NCBI GenBank assembly: GCA_001632435.1 | Contig: KV424052.1 | Location: 1 to 64,000, forward strand | Origin: Calocera cornea HHB12733 | Taxonomy: Eukaryota; Basidiomycota; Dacrymycetes; Dacrymycetales; Dacrymycetaceae | DNA: 64,000 nucleotides | Reading direction: 5' to 3' | Part shown: one piece after another, positions 22,322 to 32,700 of the stretch | Layout of the letters: every line of letters starts with the position of its first letter | Position numbering within the stretch: the stretch's first letter is position 1 | Notes under the pieces: model-generated | Database searches by the model: none | What the model was told of the DNA's origin: nothing | The model's input: the letters and a program-made list of their open reading frames with translations, nothing else | Made by a program: the position numbers and the translations under genes

Positions 22322-23194
22322 TTACGTACACCATTGCGAGTCACAGACAGCCACTTCCTGCCGGTCCTCAGTGCCAGAGGAGAACACCGCTTCGCGCTCG
22401 CGCGCTATGTCGCTCAGCTCCCGCTCAATAGTCGCGACGTCGAGCATTTGCGCGCAGTCGATGTAGCCTTTGGCCCAAAGCACGTCCAGCGCCTTCTTCC
22501 ACCAGATCGTGTATATGTCCGTCGGCGTGGCAGTTGTGAGCTCGTGAGACTCCACACGGACTGAGGCAAGATAGCGGAGGAGTTTGCGCCCATTGACGCC
22601 GTCCAGAGAGCCGATGCGCACGGCAGCGAGCAGGCTTGCCGCTTGCGTGCAAAGATTCGCCTTGCGCTGGTGGTAGTATATTCCACAACTGGCCGGATGG
22701 TCTAGCGTGCCGCGGCAGAGAAATCCCGGTTTCCAGGGTACAGAACGTGTCAGATAGAGGGCGAAGCTGTAGATCCCAGGGTGTTCTTGGTAGATCAGGG
22801 TGTAGATGGAGCTAGGTTCCAAGCGAGGGATGTCTCGTGGTGGATTTTGTAGGGGTGGATGCGATGGATGGGATTTGATGGAAGGCGGGAGGACTTCGGG
22901 TGCGATGGCTCGATAATGCCATCGTTGCAAGTGCCGACCTCGTCCGTATCGCTGCAGCGCGCAGAGTGGGCATGTGGGGCTGCAGCGACGTGCACGTGAT
23001 GGAGATCGACGAGAGTCTTTTCTGTCAAGAGCGAGTAGAAATGCGGGTTCGGGGCCGGGCGTGTTGGATGATTGGAAGTGAAGAAAGGGATTTGGGGGTA
23101 GGGCGAGTCGTTCTCTTTGGCAAAGAGCGCATGGACATAGATCTAGGCCATTTTCTGCAGGCAAGAGGCTTCCTCCGGATGCCACGCTCGCCAT
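22322..23194 (-). CDS. Hypothetical protein with two CPxC-like motifs
   Basis: 290-residue single-exon frame with an ATG at 23194 (MASVASGGSLLPAE). Two short Cys clusters, DLCPCALCQRE and PTCPLCALQR, about 60 residues apart could bind a metal. The middle is Pro-rich. The C-terminal ~150 residues look helical and ordered (YTLIYQEHPGIYSFALYLT, IYTIWWKKALDVLWAKGY). I do not recognise the family. A GTACGT donor-like sequence overlaps the last codons, so a further 3' exon is possible. It is divergent from importin-9, with a shared ~370 nt upstream region. Confidence 0.5.
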   Translation of the reverse strand: MASVASGGSLLPAENGLDLCPCALCQRERLALPPNPFLHFQSSNTPGPEPAFLLALDRKDSRRSPSRARRCSPTCPLCALQRYGRGRHLQRWHYRAIAPEVLPPSIKSHPSHPPLQNPPRDIPRLEPSSIYTLIYQEHPGIYSFALYLTRSVPWKPGFLCRGTLDHPASCGIYYHQRKANLCTQAASLLAAVRIGSLDGVNGRKLLRYLASVRVESHELTTATPTDIYTIWWKKALDVLWAKGYIDCAQMLDVATIERELSDIAREREAVFSSGTEDRQEVAVCDSQWCT

Positions 23195-23563
23195 CCTTGC
23201 AGATGTCGTGTTAGCAAGACATTGGGGGAAAGCAAGATGTCGTTAGCCCGAGCGCCTATTGATGAGGCAGATAGGCCACCAGGAATGAGGTTACGTGAGT
23301 AGATGTGATGATGAGTCGGGCACGAGGCAGACGCGTGTTGTGCGTATGTAAGAAACAGAGCGGCAGCTAAACGCGGCAGGGCGTCCCGATGCGCGCGTCC
23401 CTCGCGCGTCGGGCGTCAGCATCCTGACCAAGTCTATTCACCCGCCCCTACTCATTCCCGCACAACGCACGCCACTGCGCACCTCCTTCCTCATTGTCCA
23501 CGAATAATACCCCCTCCTCCTTATTCCTCTTCCAGACTCCTTGAGCCCATCGTGTTCCAAGCC
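23195..23563. promoter_or_regulatory. Shared divergent upstream region
   Basis: 369 nt between two divergent starts (hypothetical protein on the minus strand, importin-9 on the plus). It is presumed to hold both promoters. No TATA box or clear operator was seen. Confidence 0.4.
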
Positions 23564-26500
23564 ATGTCGGACATTTCCAGCATCCTCTTCGCGACAATGT
23601 CGCCCGACCCCCGCACGCGCATCGAGGCAGAGATCTCGCTCGCGGACACATTCACCCAACCGCGTGCGCAGCAGTCCATTCTGCAATGCCCGCATGCAAC
23701 TGAATAATAAACAGAGACTGGTCTGATACTCGCGCAAATATCTGTCTCGCCCGAGATGGACGTGAGCCTTCGCCAATCCGCAGCCATTGCTCTGAGGAAA
23801 TATGTACGGGAGTACTGGGCACCAGGCCAGGATGGCTACAAGGGCCCAGCAGCACCTCCAGACGTGAGTCCCGTACTCCCCTATACATGCAAGTCCGGTC
23901 TAACAAGATTGCCCTAGATCCAAGAACAGATTCGGCAGATCATTTTCAAAGGTCTCGCGGACCCGCAGCAAAAGATTCGTGCGCTTTCCGCGACCGTCAT
24001 CTCAACCTGCGCCAAGTCCGACTTCCCTGCGCGATGGCCTACGTTGCTCGATAACCTCCTCGCATACCTCTCATCGGGAGATCCGTCCCAGGTACACGGA
24101 GCGATGACAGTACTGAGCGAACTGGTGCGGGCGGAGCTGAGCGAGGATCAGACGATCCCGATGCTGCAGAGGATGTTGCCGGTGCTGCTGAATGTGCTAG
24201 GTGCAGGCGAGGTGGTGCGTCCACGTCCTTTGTGCTCTCCAGCAAACTTCCCTATTGATTTCCATTATTCTCAGTACTCTGGACCCACCCGCGCACGCGC
24301 CGTGCACGTGTTCTCAGAATGCCTACGCGCGCTCGAGATGCTCAAGTCCGAGTACCCCAAGCAGATCAAGTCCGCGACAGAGCAGATCCTCCCCACCTGG
24401 CTGAGCGCGTTCCAGCACCTATTGCAGTCCGATCCGACGCAGGAAATCGATAAGGATGCGGGAGGAGACCTGGCTATGCGGACCCAGATATTCATGGTGG
24501 GCCTCCTATACCCAGCTCCAAAACTTGTGCTGACATGGAGCCCACAGACGCTCAGCACCGTCTGTTGGACATTTCCTCGCTTTATATCACCAGTTGCACA
24601 AGACTTCTTTATGCTCGGCCTGTCCCATCTGAACGCCCTCTATCCCAACTTCCACGATGAGTACCTGCTTTCCTCCGGCTCCGGACTCGAGATCCCGGTC
24701 CCTGGCTTCCTGGATGACGACACGGTCGCATGCGGCCCGCAGCTCGCCAGCCCCATCCTCGACTTCATGTCCAGTCAGATCAGGGTGCCCAGAATGAAGC
24801 AGTGGCTCGAGGGCAGCGGTATAGGCGAGGTGCTCGGCGTGGTCGTGCGGTGGATCCAGATGACGACGGATGATGAGGAGGCGTGGATGGGTGACATCAA
24901 TCTGTTCGTGAACGATGAGGATGATGAGGCGGATACGTATAGTATCAGGCTGAGCGGCTTAGAACTGGTCGATGTATGCTGTCCATTCTTGACCCATCTC
25001 GCTCACAATACTGACCGAGCTGTAGGAACTGTTCGAGGACTTCCCGGTCCATACACCACGGGTGCTGGCAGAGATAGTACAAAGCTCCATCAATGCCGCG
25101 CAGCAGGACCGGGTGGCAAGGAAGGAAGAATGGTGCGCATATATCCCACTTGCCTGATCAGAGTACATTGTCTGACATTGCAATAGGTGGAAGCCAATTG
25201 AAGCTGGCCTGGCCATTCTTGCCAACAAGCCCACGGCAGACGCGATGATGATCGCCTTTGACGATAACGTGATTCCCACCGACCAGATTTTGTGGCTCCT
25301 GCGGGATGTTCTGCCTGCGCTGTGCTCGAACTCGCACGTCGCTTTCTTGCAGGGCCGCGCACTCATATTCGCGGGCCGGTACCACAAGCTCGCGGATGAT
25401 GCCCTTGCGCGAGACTATGTGAACGCGACGCTCGGCGTGCTGGAGAGCGAGGGTGTCGAGGCCGTTGCGAAGGTCTCTGCCGTTCGGGCGATCCAAGCGT
25501 GCGCACTTGTCTGTTGCCTACGCATATCTACTTACCTTGCCCTAGTTACTCATACAACGCCAGCCTCACCTTGCCGTTCGCTGAGCGCATAACTGTCTGC
25601 CTCGCACCTCTGCTTACACAGACGACGGAGGACACGCTGAGCCAGGTGCTGGAAACGCTAAATGCAGTCGTTGGCTTGGATGGTGGAAAGTGGATGTCGG
25701 ACACGCTGGCAGGACAGTTGGGCAGCGGGTTGCTACATGTCTTGGATGAGAATGCCAAGGGTACGCACGGTGCCCTCTCTATACCGACCCTCGCTCATCT
25801 GGCTCTACAGACATGATCTTCGTATCTGTCCTTTCCAACATGTTCGAGACGCTCGCCTCGTCTCCTTACTACGTCTCCGTCGTTCGGGAGACCCTGCCAC
25901 GTCTGGCTCAGACTGCCGCCGACAACGCAGTGTCGAGCCCGAATTCGTCTGTCCCGGCCATCGATCTTATCACGAGCCTCATCCGCGGCTGCAAGCTTCC
26001 GAACGGCCTTGGGGAGGGCTTTGTGGACATGGTTGTACCGGCGCTGACTACTTGTATTTTGACGGCGGAGGACAGAGACCTCGTTGGTGTCAGTGATTTT
26101 CGCATCCTACTCGAGACTGTCACTCACTCCATATAGAGCGCTGTCGTCTGCTTGACCCACGTCGTCCGAAAGGATTGTCCGCAGATCCTGAGGTACCACA
26201 ATCCTCAGGGACAGACTGGTTTGCAGATCATGATTCAAGTACTTGCGCACGTCCTGCGACCGCAAGAATCCGAGGCAGGCGGTTTATGGATTGGCGACCT
26301 CGTTGTGCACCTTCTCCGTCGTGCGGGAGATGAAATGGCTGCTGTCCTGCCCGATTTGCTCATCTCTCTGGTGACGAGACTACCAACCGTCAAGACCGCG
26401 CCGTTCATCCAGAGCCTCGTCATCCCCTTCGCATATATTATGCAATCGCATCGTGACTTCGTCCTTGACCTGCTCGAGAAAACACCGGTCCACATGCCAG

Positions 26501-27342
26501 ACGGCAGTGTGAAGAGCGGGGTGGAGGTATTGCTGCGGTCATGGACAGACACTTCCGAGGCATTCCAGGGGCACTGGGCGAATCGGATCAGGTACTCGTC
26601 ATGCTTTGCATCATTCAAGATGTGGAACTGACGACGCTCCAGTGATCTTGGGCTATGCCAACTCTTCTTGTCCGGTCGGTCCAGCGTACTCTCGGTCCCC
26701 TGCCAAGGATCCTTGATCATCAAGCCAGAACAAGAGAACATCATTATTACACGGTCAAAATCGAAGCAAAGTGAGCCAGTCGTGCCTGTCAGAGAGAGCC
26801 ATATTAACGGTGAACTAGTGCCTATCGAATACACCTCAATCCCCTTCCCTGTGAAAGCGATGAAGATCATCCTTGGCGATATCACAACAGACGCCGAGCC
26901 AGCCAGCGCTGGCGTGAAACTGGGTATCCCGACCGGGACCGATGATGATGATGACGAGGACGTACGTTCAGCTTATATCCTCTGGGAGACGCGGGATTCC
27001 TAACCATACCTGAAGGCGGATGACTGGGCTGATGAGGAGACGGTGTACCAGGAGCGAGTGAAGGATGACGAGTTCGCGTTCTTATCAGGTACGTAGCTAC
27101 TGGAGACAGGTTCTCTATTGCTCACACTCCCTGCAGAAAACTGGGACGATGAAGATGACTTCCCAGATGATGTGGATGACGAGGACCTGAAGGAAGACCC
27201 CGTGTCAAAAATGGACATGCAAGCGTATCTCTTCGCCTTTCTACGAGACTGCGCGCAGAAGAACACCAACAACTTCGCACGTATTGTCGACGAGCTGAAT
27301 GTCGAGGAGCAGATGACGCTGCAGCGAGCCCTGAGTGGCTGA
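23564..27342 (+). CDS. Importin-9 / Kap114-type karyopherin beta
   Basis: Thirteen exons by my reading: 23564-23663, 23715-23863, 23918-24211, 24275-24496, 24548-24973, 25026-25132, 25187-25498, 25546-25760, 25811-26082, 26137-26591, 26643-26961, 27016-27088, 27137-27342, about 1,049 residues. The protein is a HEAT-repeat nuclear import receptor; this family carries histones, TBP and ribosomal cargo with RanGTP. Family marks: an N-terminal importin-beta region (LRQSAAIALRKYVREYW), the SAVRAIQ/YSYNASL repeat, TRSKSKQSE, an acidic DDDDDED and NWDDEDDFPDDVDDED tail, and the C-terminal SKMDMQAYLFAFLRDCAQ, which parallels the end of human IPO9. The 51-nt intron at 24497-24547 is stop-free and a multiple of three, and the donor near 26083 is ambiguous, so small errors are possible. 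Confidence 0.87.
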
Positions 27343-27443
27343 TCTCGCTGTACGATCTTTATGACATCCGGATTGGTTGGCCATCACACTTTAGGATAGG
27401 CATTAGGTAATTCTCCTACGACGTAATGATGCTATATCGATCT

Positions 27444-28346
27444 TCAGAACTTGAACTTGACGATGATCTCTCCCTGGACTGCAACAGGATCGAGGCCTAG
27501 CCGAGGAAGAAGATCGTCGAAACGCGCCGGGTCTAGTCGTTCGAGATACTTGAGAATCTTGGCACGTTCGTGAACCATGGACTTGAGACTGCGACGATTG
27601 TGAATGTCCTTCTTGTGTGTCGTCAGGTGTTTCCACATATTACGGATTCGCACGGTGAGAATAGCAGCTAACACCCGGATCGGCATTAGAACGAGCACAG
27701 CGGTTCATGGATGGGACGCACCTTGCACCTCTGGCCGACCGGTATCCTCGTCGTGTGTGCCAAATGCACGAATGCATCTTCGACGGTTCTCGAACCCAAT
27801 CCCACCTGCATTCGCGTTCCTGAGGTCCACAATCCTGCTCAGCAAGTTTCCTTGAACATGACTCCACTCAATGCCATCTGCCAACATCTCCTCTTTCTGC
27901 TGCTCCGGCTTGTCCTTGAAAGCGCGAGTGAGTAGGCCGGACTGTGCTGTCAGGTGCGGCAAGCTCTCGAACAGCACGCGCTCGTCGGTCCCACGGATAC
28001 CGAATTGATACTCATCCGGAAGGGTGATTTCTTCAACGCTAATCGGGCGAACAGGAGCATCCTCAAGGGCCTGTTCGTCCACTAGGATGCGGGCGAGGTC
28101 GCAAGCGAGCCATTTGGCATGTCCGGCTGGTGTGTCGGGTAGACCGAGGACTGGGTGGGGACCATGTGCAGCTTCCGCCGCCTTGCGCTGCAGACGGAAT
28201 TCTACATTTCGCTTCTTCCGTATTCGTGCAGCCTCGTTTCTCACGGATATCAGTGCTGGTTGGGAGGTGTGGAAACTGGCGGAGAACGACGGGAGGAGGA
28301 ATTGTGGAAGAACGTGCGTGGACGCCGAGCTGCTTGCTATGATCAT
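27444..28346 (-). CDS. MRPS28: Mitochondrial small-subunit ribosomal protein uS15m
   Basis: Two exons: 28346-27722 and 27667-27444, 282 residues. The C-terminal ~70 residues are an S15 domain (LTTHKKDIHNRRSLKSMVHERAKILKYL), which binds small-subunit rRNA. The N-terminus (MIIASSSASTHVLPQFLLPSFSASFHTSQP) lacks acidic residues and looks like a mitochondrial targeting sequence, followed by a basic helix (AARIRKKRNVEFRLQRKAAEAA). The middle holds a fungal-type linker. It lies tail-to-tail with importin-9, about 100 nt between stops. The yeast orthologue is Mrps28; the symbol is used in that sense. Confidence 0.85.
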
Positions 28347-29738
28347 GACGCATCAGTGAGTGTAGATAATCCATAGGTATATGCTCACCTCGTGCGCAGG
28401 GCGTGGCCATTGCTCTGAACATGGCGAACTTTGATAATGTCTGCTCGCTACAAGGACGGCGCAACGGCCTAGAAATTCCTGCGCACGACGCGGACCTGCA
28501 AAGAACGAAGAAATCGGACACGTGGATCTGTTTCCGTCCCGATTTGGATGTTCCCGTCCTGTGACTGGGCGCGTGCACAGAGCACTCTCCTACCCTTCTT
28601 CATGATCACCTTCAACAATCCTCTGCCCTCTCTCCGAAGACCATTCTCAGGCACCAATCTACTTTCAATGAGATATCACCTGGCCATGTCGCGTGAGCTG
28701 CGCACATCTGACGCCCTGACCAAGGATGCGGCCGCTGCACGTGAAGTTGCCTCCGTGCGTGCGGGTCTCTATTTTGAGAGGTCCCGTGATCACTGGCCGC
28801 ATCTGTTCCCTTGCGTTTCCTGGTCTTGCCATCCCCTGCGTCGTCCTTGGGGACATCCGTAAACGATTCTCGATGCTTCCTCGGAACATCGCTTCAGACA
28901 ACAAGCGCTCTCGCCAGCACAATACAACCGCATACGATAGCTTAATTAGGTGCGGCACAAGGCACATATGGAGCTTCGCAATCCCACTCGACCCTGCTCC
29001 GGTCTCACCGCAAGAAGATGAAACACCCCGCGTTCAATGCATGCGGTAGCCTGCTGAGCGCCAGAACTGTGAGGAAGAACTGAGGGCGGTAGGGCGGCCG
29101 CACGCCCTCGCTTAAGGTTTAGGGCTGAATCCGGAAGCGCTGGGCAGGGCTTTGGTCACGGCCTTACATCAAGAATAATCTTACTGAACCAGGTTCACCA
29201 TCGTATGCGGCCACAAAATATGCGCTGGAAATAGCATTTCTGCGAGGGACTGAAACGGATGTCTTCAGGTATGCTTTATCTTGGGGATTTCATATGCCGT
29301 AACTGATGCTAGCCGAAGCTTTGTCACTACGGCCATCCACAACTGCCTTCTGCCTGCTTCGCTCCATTTTCCCATTCCAAATCGGTTGACTACGGCCGTA
29401 TACCTTACCAGCGGAGATCTCGTCAATGGAACCCGTAACAGTAGCACCCGGTGTGCCGCAGACCTCGCCGTCGAGGACCAGCTCCAAGAATGTATCCCTG
29501 AAACGGAACATGGTTGTTCCTGTCACATTGCTCCAGCGGAGCGGATCATTCGGACTGAAATGGCTAGACGGGGTACGTACTCCTGTGTCAGAGTTTGAGC
29601 ACCCTAACCAACCCGTATCGAAGGGATATAAAAGAGGCTCTCGTGTCCCTGCCCTAGCCCGTCGTCGTGGACATCTATTATCTCGCTCATATCGAACTAA
29701 CAGAACTCCCGCACTTTTCTATATTCTTCCATATACGA
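28347..29738. other. Upstream region of giant gene copy 1
   Basis: 1.4 kb without a gene I can support. From about 28720 it aligns by eye, in inverted orientation, with the region upstream of copy 2 (to about 55260); for example the GCGGCCGCTGCACGTG, CGATGCTTCCTC and GTGCCGCAGACCTCGCC blocks occur in both. It therefore belongs to the duplicated arm and holds the copy 1 promoter. Confidence 0.6.
29627..29633 (+). promoter_or_regulatory. TATA box of giant gene copy 1
   Basis: TATAAAA lies 112 nt upstream of the ATG at 29739. A TATAAA is found at a similar distance (about 100 nt) in copy 2, although the surrounding sequence has diverged. Confidence 0.6.
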
Positions 29739-32700
29739 ATGTCTACACCGGCGCCAGGTGGTACGGTCACTAACCCTGGCGGGGTGAACACCAATGCCGG
29801 AGGGGCAGTCACAAACGCCGGAACTCCGGACAAGGGGGACGAGCCAGAGTGGACCGTGCGTCCTAACGATCGTCCCATCCTGGATCCTGGAGCAGACAAA
29901 GAGTGGCCGAAGAACCTGCGAGGTTTCTCCCTCTCAACGGAGGCGCCCTTCAAATTTTCCCTTCCCGCCGATCCTAACGCTGTGGTCAAGAAAGACCCCG
30001 AGCCAGCATCGAAGCCCGATGATAAGACAACCGACCCCAGCGACAAGAAGCGTAAGGCGCCCGAACCCAGCCCACCGACTCCGGGTGCAACGGACGATGG
30101 GACCACGAAGAAAGCCAAGACAGAGCATAACGCTGGAGATATTATCTCGGTACCGTTGTATCAGGTGAGTGATGCGATCTTTCCAAGGCGTGGTGCAATC
30201 CCTAAAGCTGTTTCAAGGGTCTGCGCCAAATGCGATACTGGATAACAAACTGGGGCAACATCAGGACTCTTCAATACGACGATCCGAAGGACATGTTTGA
30301 CGACTCCTCCTCTCCTGCAGGCCAACAGCGCCGCTACATCTACCTTGGCTCCAAGCAAGGAGGTGACATGTGGATCCTAAAGACCGATTTCGAGGCTCTC
30401 ATCGGCACCGCACCCAGCAGACTGCATGAGATTTATGTCGCGGTGGCAGCGAACTTCGCGAACGACGCCGGCCTCGGCGTACAGGACATTAAGAAGCGAG
30501 GCCTAATTCCCCCTAAACCGACACTGAGAAACTGGCTCTACAACGGCGCATGCGAGATCACTGGGCCCCAAGCGCTTTTGCCGGTGATGGATCCCACGCC
30601 GTCGAGTCTATTTTCTTCGGATCCGGTCAAACCGGAGCCTGAAGATGAATGGACCAAACGGCAGAAGAGTGATATATACCCGGTTCGTACCCATATGCCA
30701 TGATCAGTACTCACGCTCAAATGCTGTCCATAGCTCTTGTGCACTCTTGACACCGTCAAGCCGAAGAAGTCTGGCTTTAGTGTTTCCGCTCGTCTCATGC
30801 AACCGGACATGGCTGCAACCTTCAAGCTCATATTCAGCCCCACTGAAAGTGCACCGGACGACAGACTCGCCGTACTGAAGGCTGCAGTTACCGAGCTAAT
30901 AGCATCGAAGAAGATCCCATACCCTGCAGCTGTGGCGCTTTCTTACGCTGAGGCGAAGGCGACGGCTGGCTACACACTCCTGAATACGGCACCATGGATG
31001 ATGTACCACACCTGGATCAACACCAACGACTATGCCGAAGTAAACAAGGTCATGAAGATTGGGGCCTCCATTCGACGAGACTGGCCTACGGAGGCGAAGG
31101 CCACAGCTATGGTCGAGGATGTTTGTAAGACGCTCAATATTCCTTCCTTAGAAACTGGCTTGGTGCCGCAGGCAGTGAAGCTCACAGTTGGTGCGCATGA
31201 TCCCGGTTGCCAGGTTATGTTGCTCATTACATGATTTCAGCGAAAATGCAAAGCGCAAAAGGTACAGGTGCGAAGCGTAACCCGGATCAGGGCAAGGTCA
31301 TGGGTGCGAGCGCTACGAAGGTATGCCCCAAGTCCTGACCTGGTGCAAGTGACTCAATTGCACCTTCTAGTTCGCCAAAAGCTTCTGGACAAATGTTAAC
31401 CCAGATGCGAAACCAAGTGACGCAGAGGTGAGCGCTTATTATCGAGATCCTTTCTTATATTCAACGTACTTCAGTGGTTGCACAGGTGGGTTCAAACTGA
31501 CAGAGCCTCACTCGCAAAACTGGTCTGATAGAATGAACAGGTCCGCCTTTCACTTCGGTGGGGTAAGCGACTTCGCCGACCTACAGTCTTCCCAGACCCA
31601 GGACAATCTCGTACGTCTCGGTTTTACTTTACTCGATAGAAGGAATGAGTAGTAACATTGGACAGGTCTTTGGAACTGGAGAGGCCAACACACACATGAT
31701 CCGCGAGGAGAGTTTCCTCGACCTGGTTGTCAATTACTTCAAACCGTCCACCCCGGCCGACGCGCCCGTGCTGATAACCAACATCAATCCTACCAGCGCG
31801 GATCCTACTCCTCGGGTCACTCAATTCGATGTCGATCTGAAGCGAACCGAGAAGGATATTGACAAATGGATTCTTGACGCGAAGTATAAGTGGCTGTGTC
31901 TGGAACTGGAGTATAGATTGAAGTATCAGAATGGTGCTAACGTAAGCACTTCTCATCATCTGCTACTCTTTTTCCAACGCGGCATCATAGAACTTCAACT
32001 TTGCCGTACCTATCGATCCATTCAGCCGATACTACCCATTCCGCTGTGAAGTTGCGCTGGATGCTCTGATGTTCCAGAAGCTGGTGGCGACACCATCCAC
32101 CCCTGCCCTTACCACGCAGACAACTACCCCTCAGGTCTCAAAGAACTTCGTTGTGCGGACAGTCGCCTCCAACCCGTCAACAGTGGATGGTCCGTCCCAT
32201 GCGCAAGTTTGGGAAGCGGCTGCCTCGTCTGCTCCCTCCGTCGTCAGTAACGGAACTGCGGTACAGAACCCTTCCGTTGTTCCTGCTCTTACCATTGCCC
32301 CTGGTGGAGTCTCTCTGCCCGGAGCGAGAGCGCCCGCTGGAACGGCGGCTTCCGTCATCCCCTCAGCTTCAGCCTCTGCGCCTCCTGTCGACGGTTTCAC
32401 GCTGGTCGGAGATATCACCCTGTTCGGCATCAAGGGTCTTACTGCCAAGTTCTACTCCTGGAAGGGGCCGCTGCCCGCTGGCATCGTCATGGGGCTCATA
32501 CCTCCAGTCTACGATCAGGCCGTCATTGATGGGGACTTCCATCTCTCGATGGTCATCGACAAGCTGCAGGGAACGCCGTTCGACAAGATCCCCTTCCGCA
32601 ACACGACGTTCACATATCAGAACTATCCGTTCGACACCACGAAGGCGCTTGGATGGCATGTCGAGGCCGATATCATCATCGACGAGTCCTGCGGAGCTGC

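Noticed and set aside
28469..28657. 62-codon basic frame upstream of mitochondrial uS15
   Set aside because: It looks slightly ribosomal-protein-like, but there is no family match and no splice connection.
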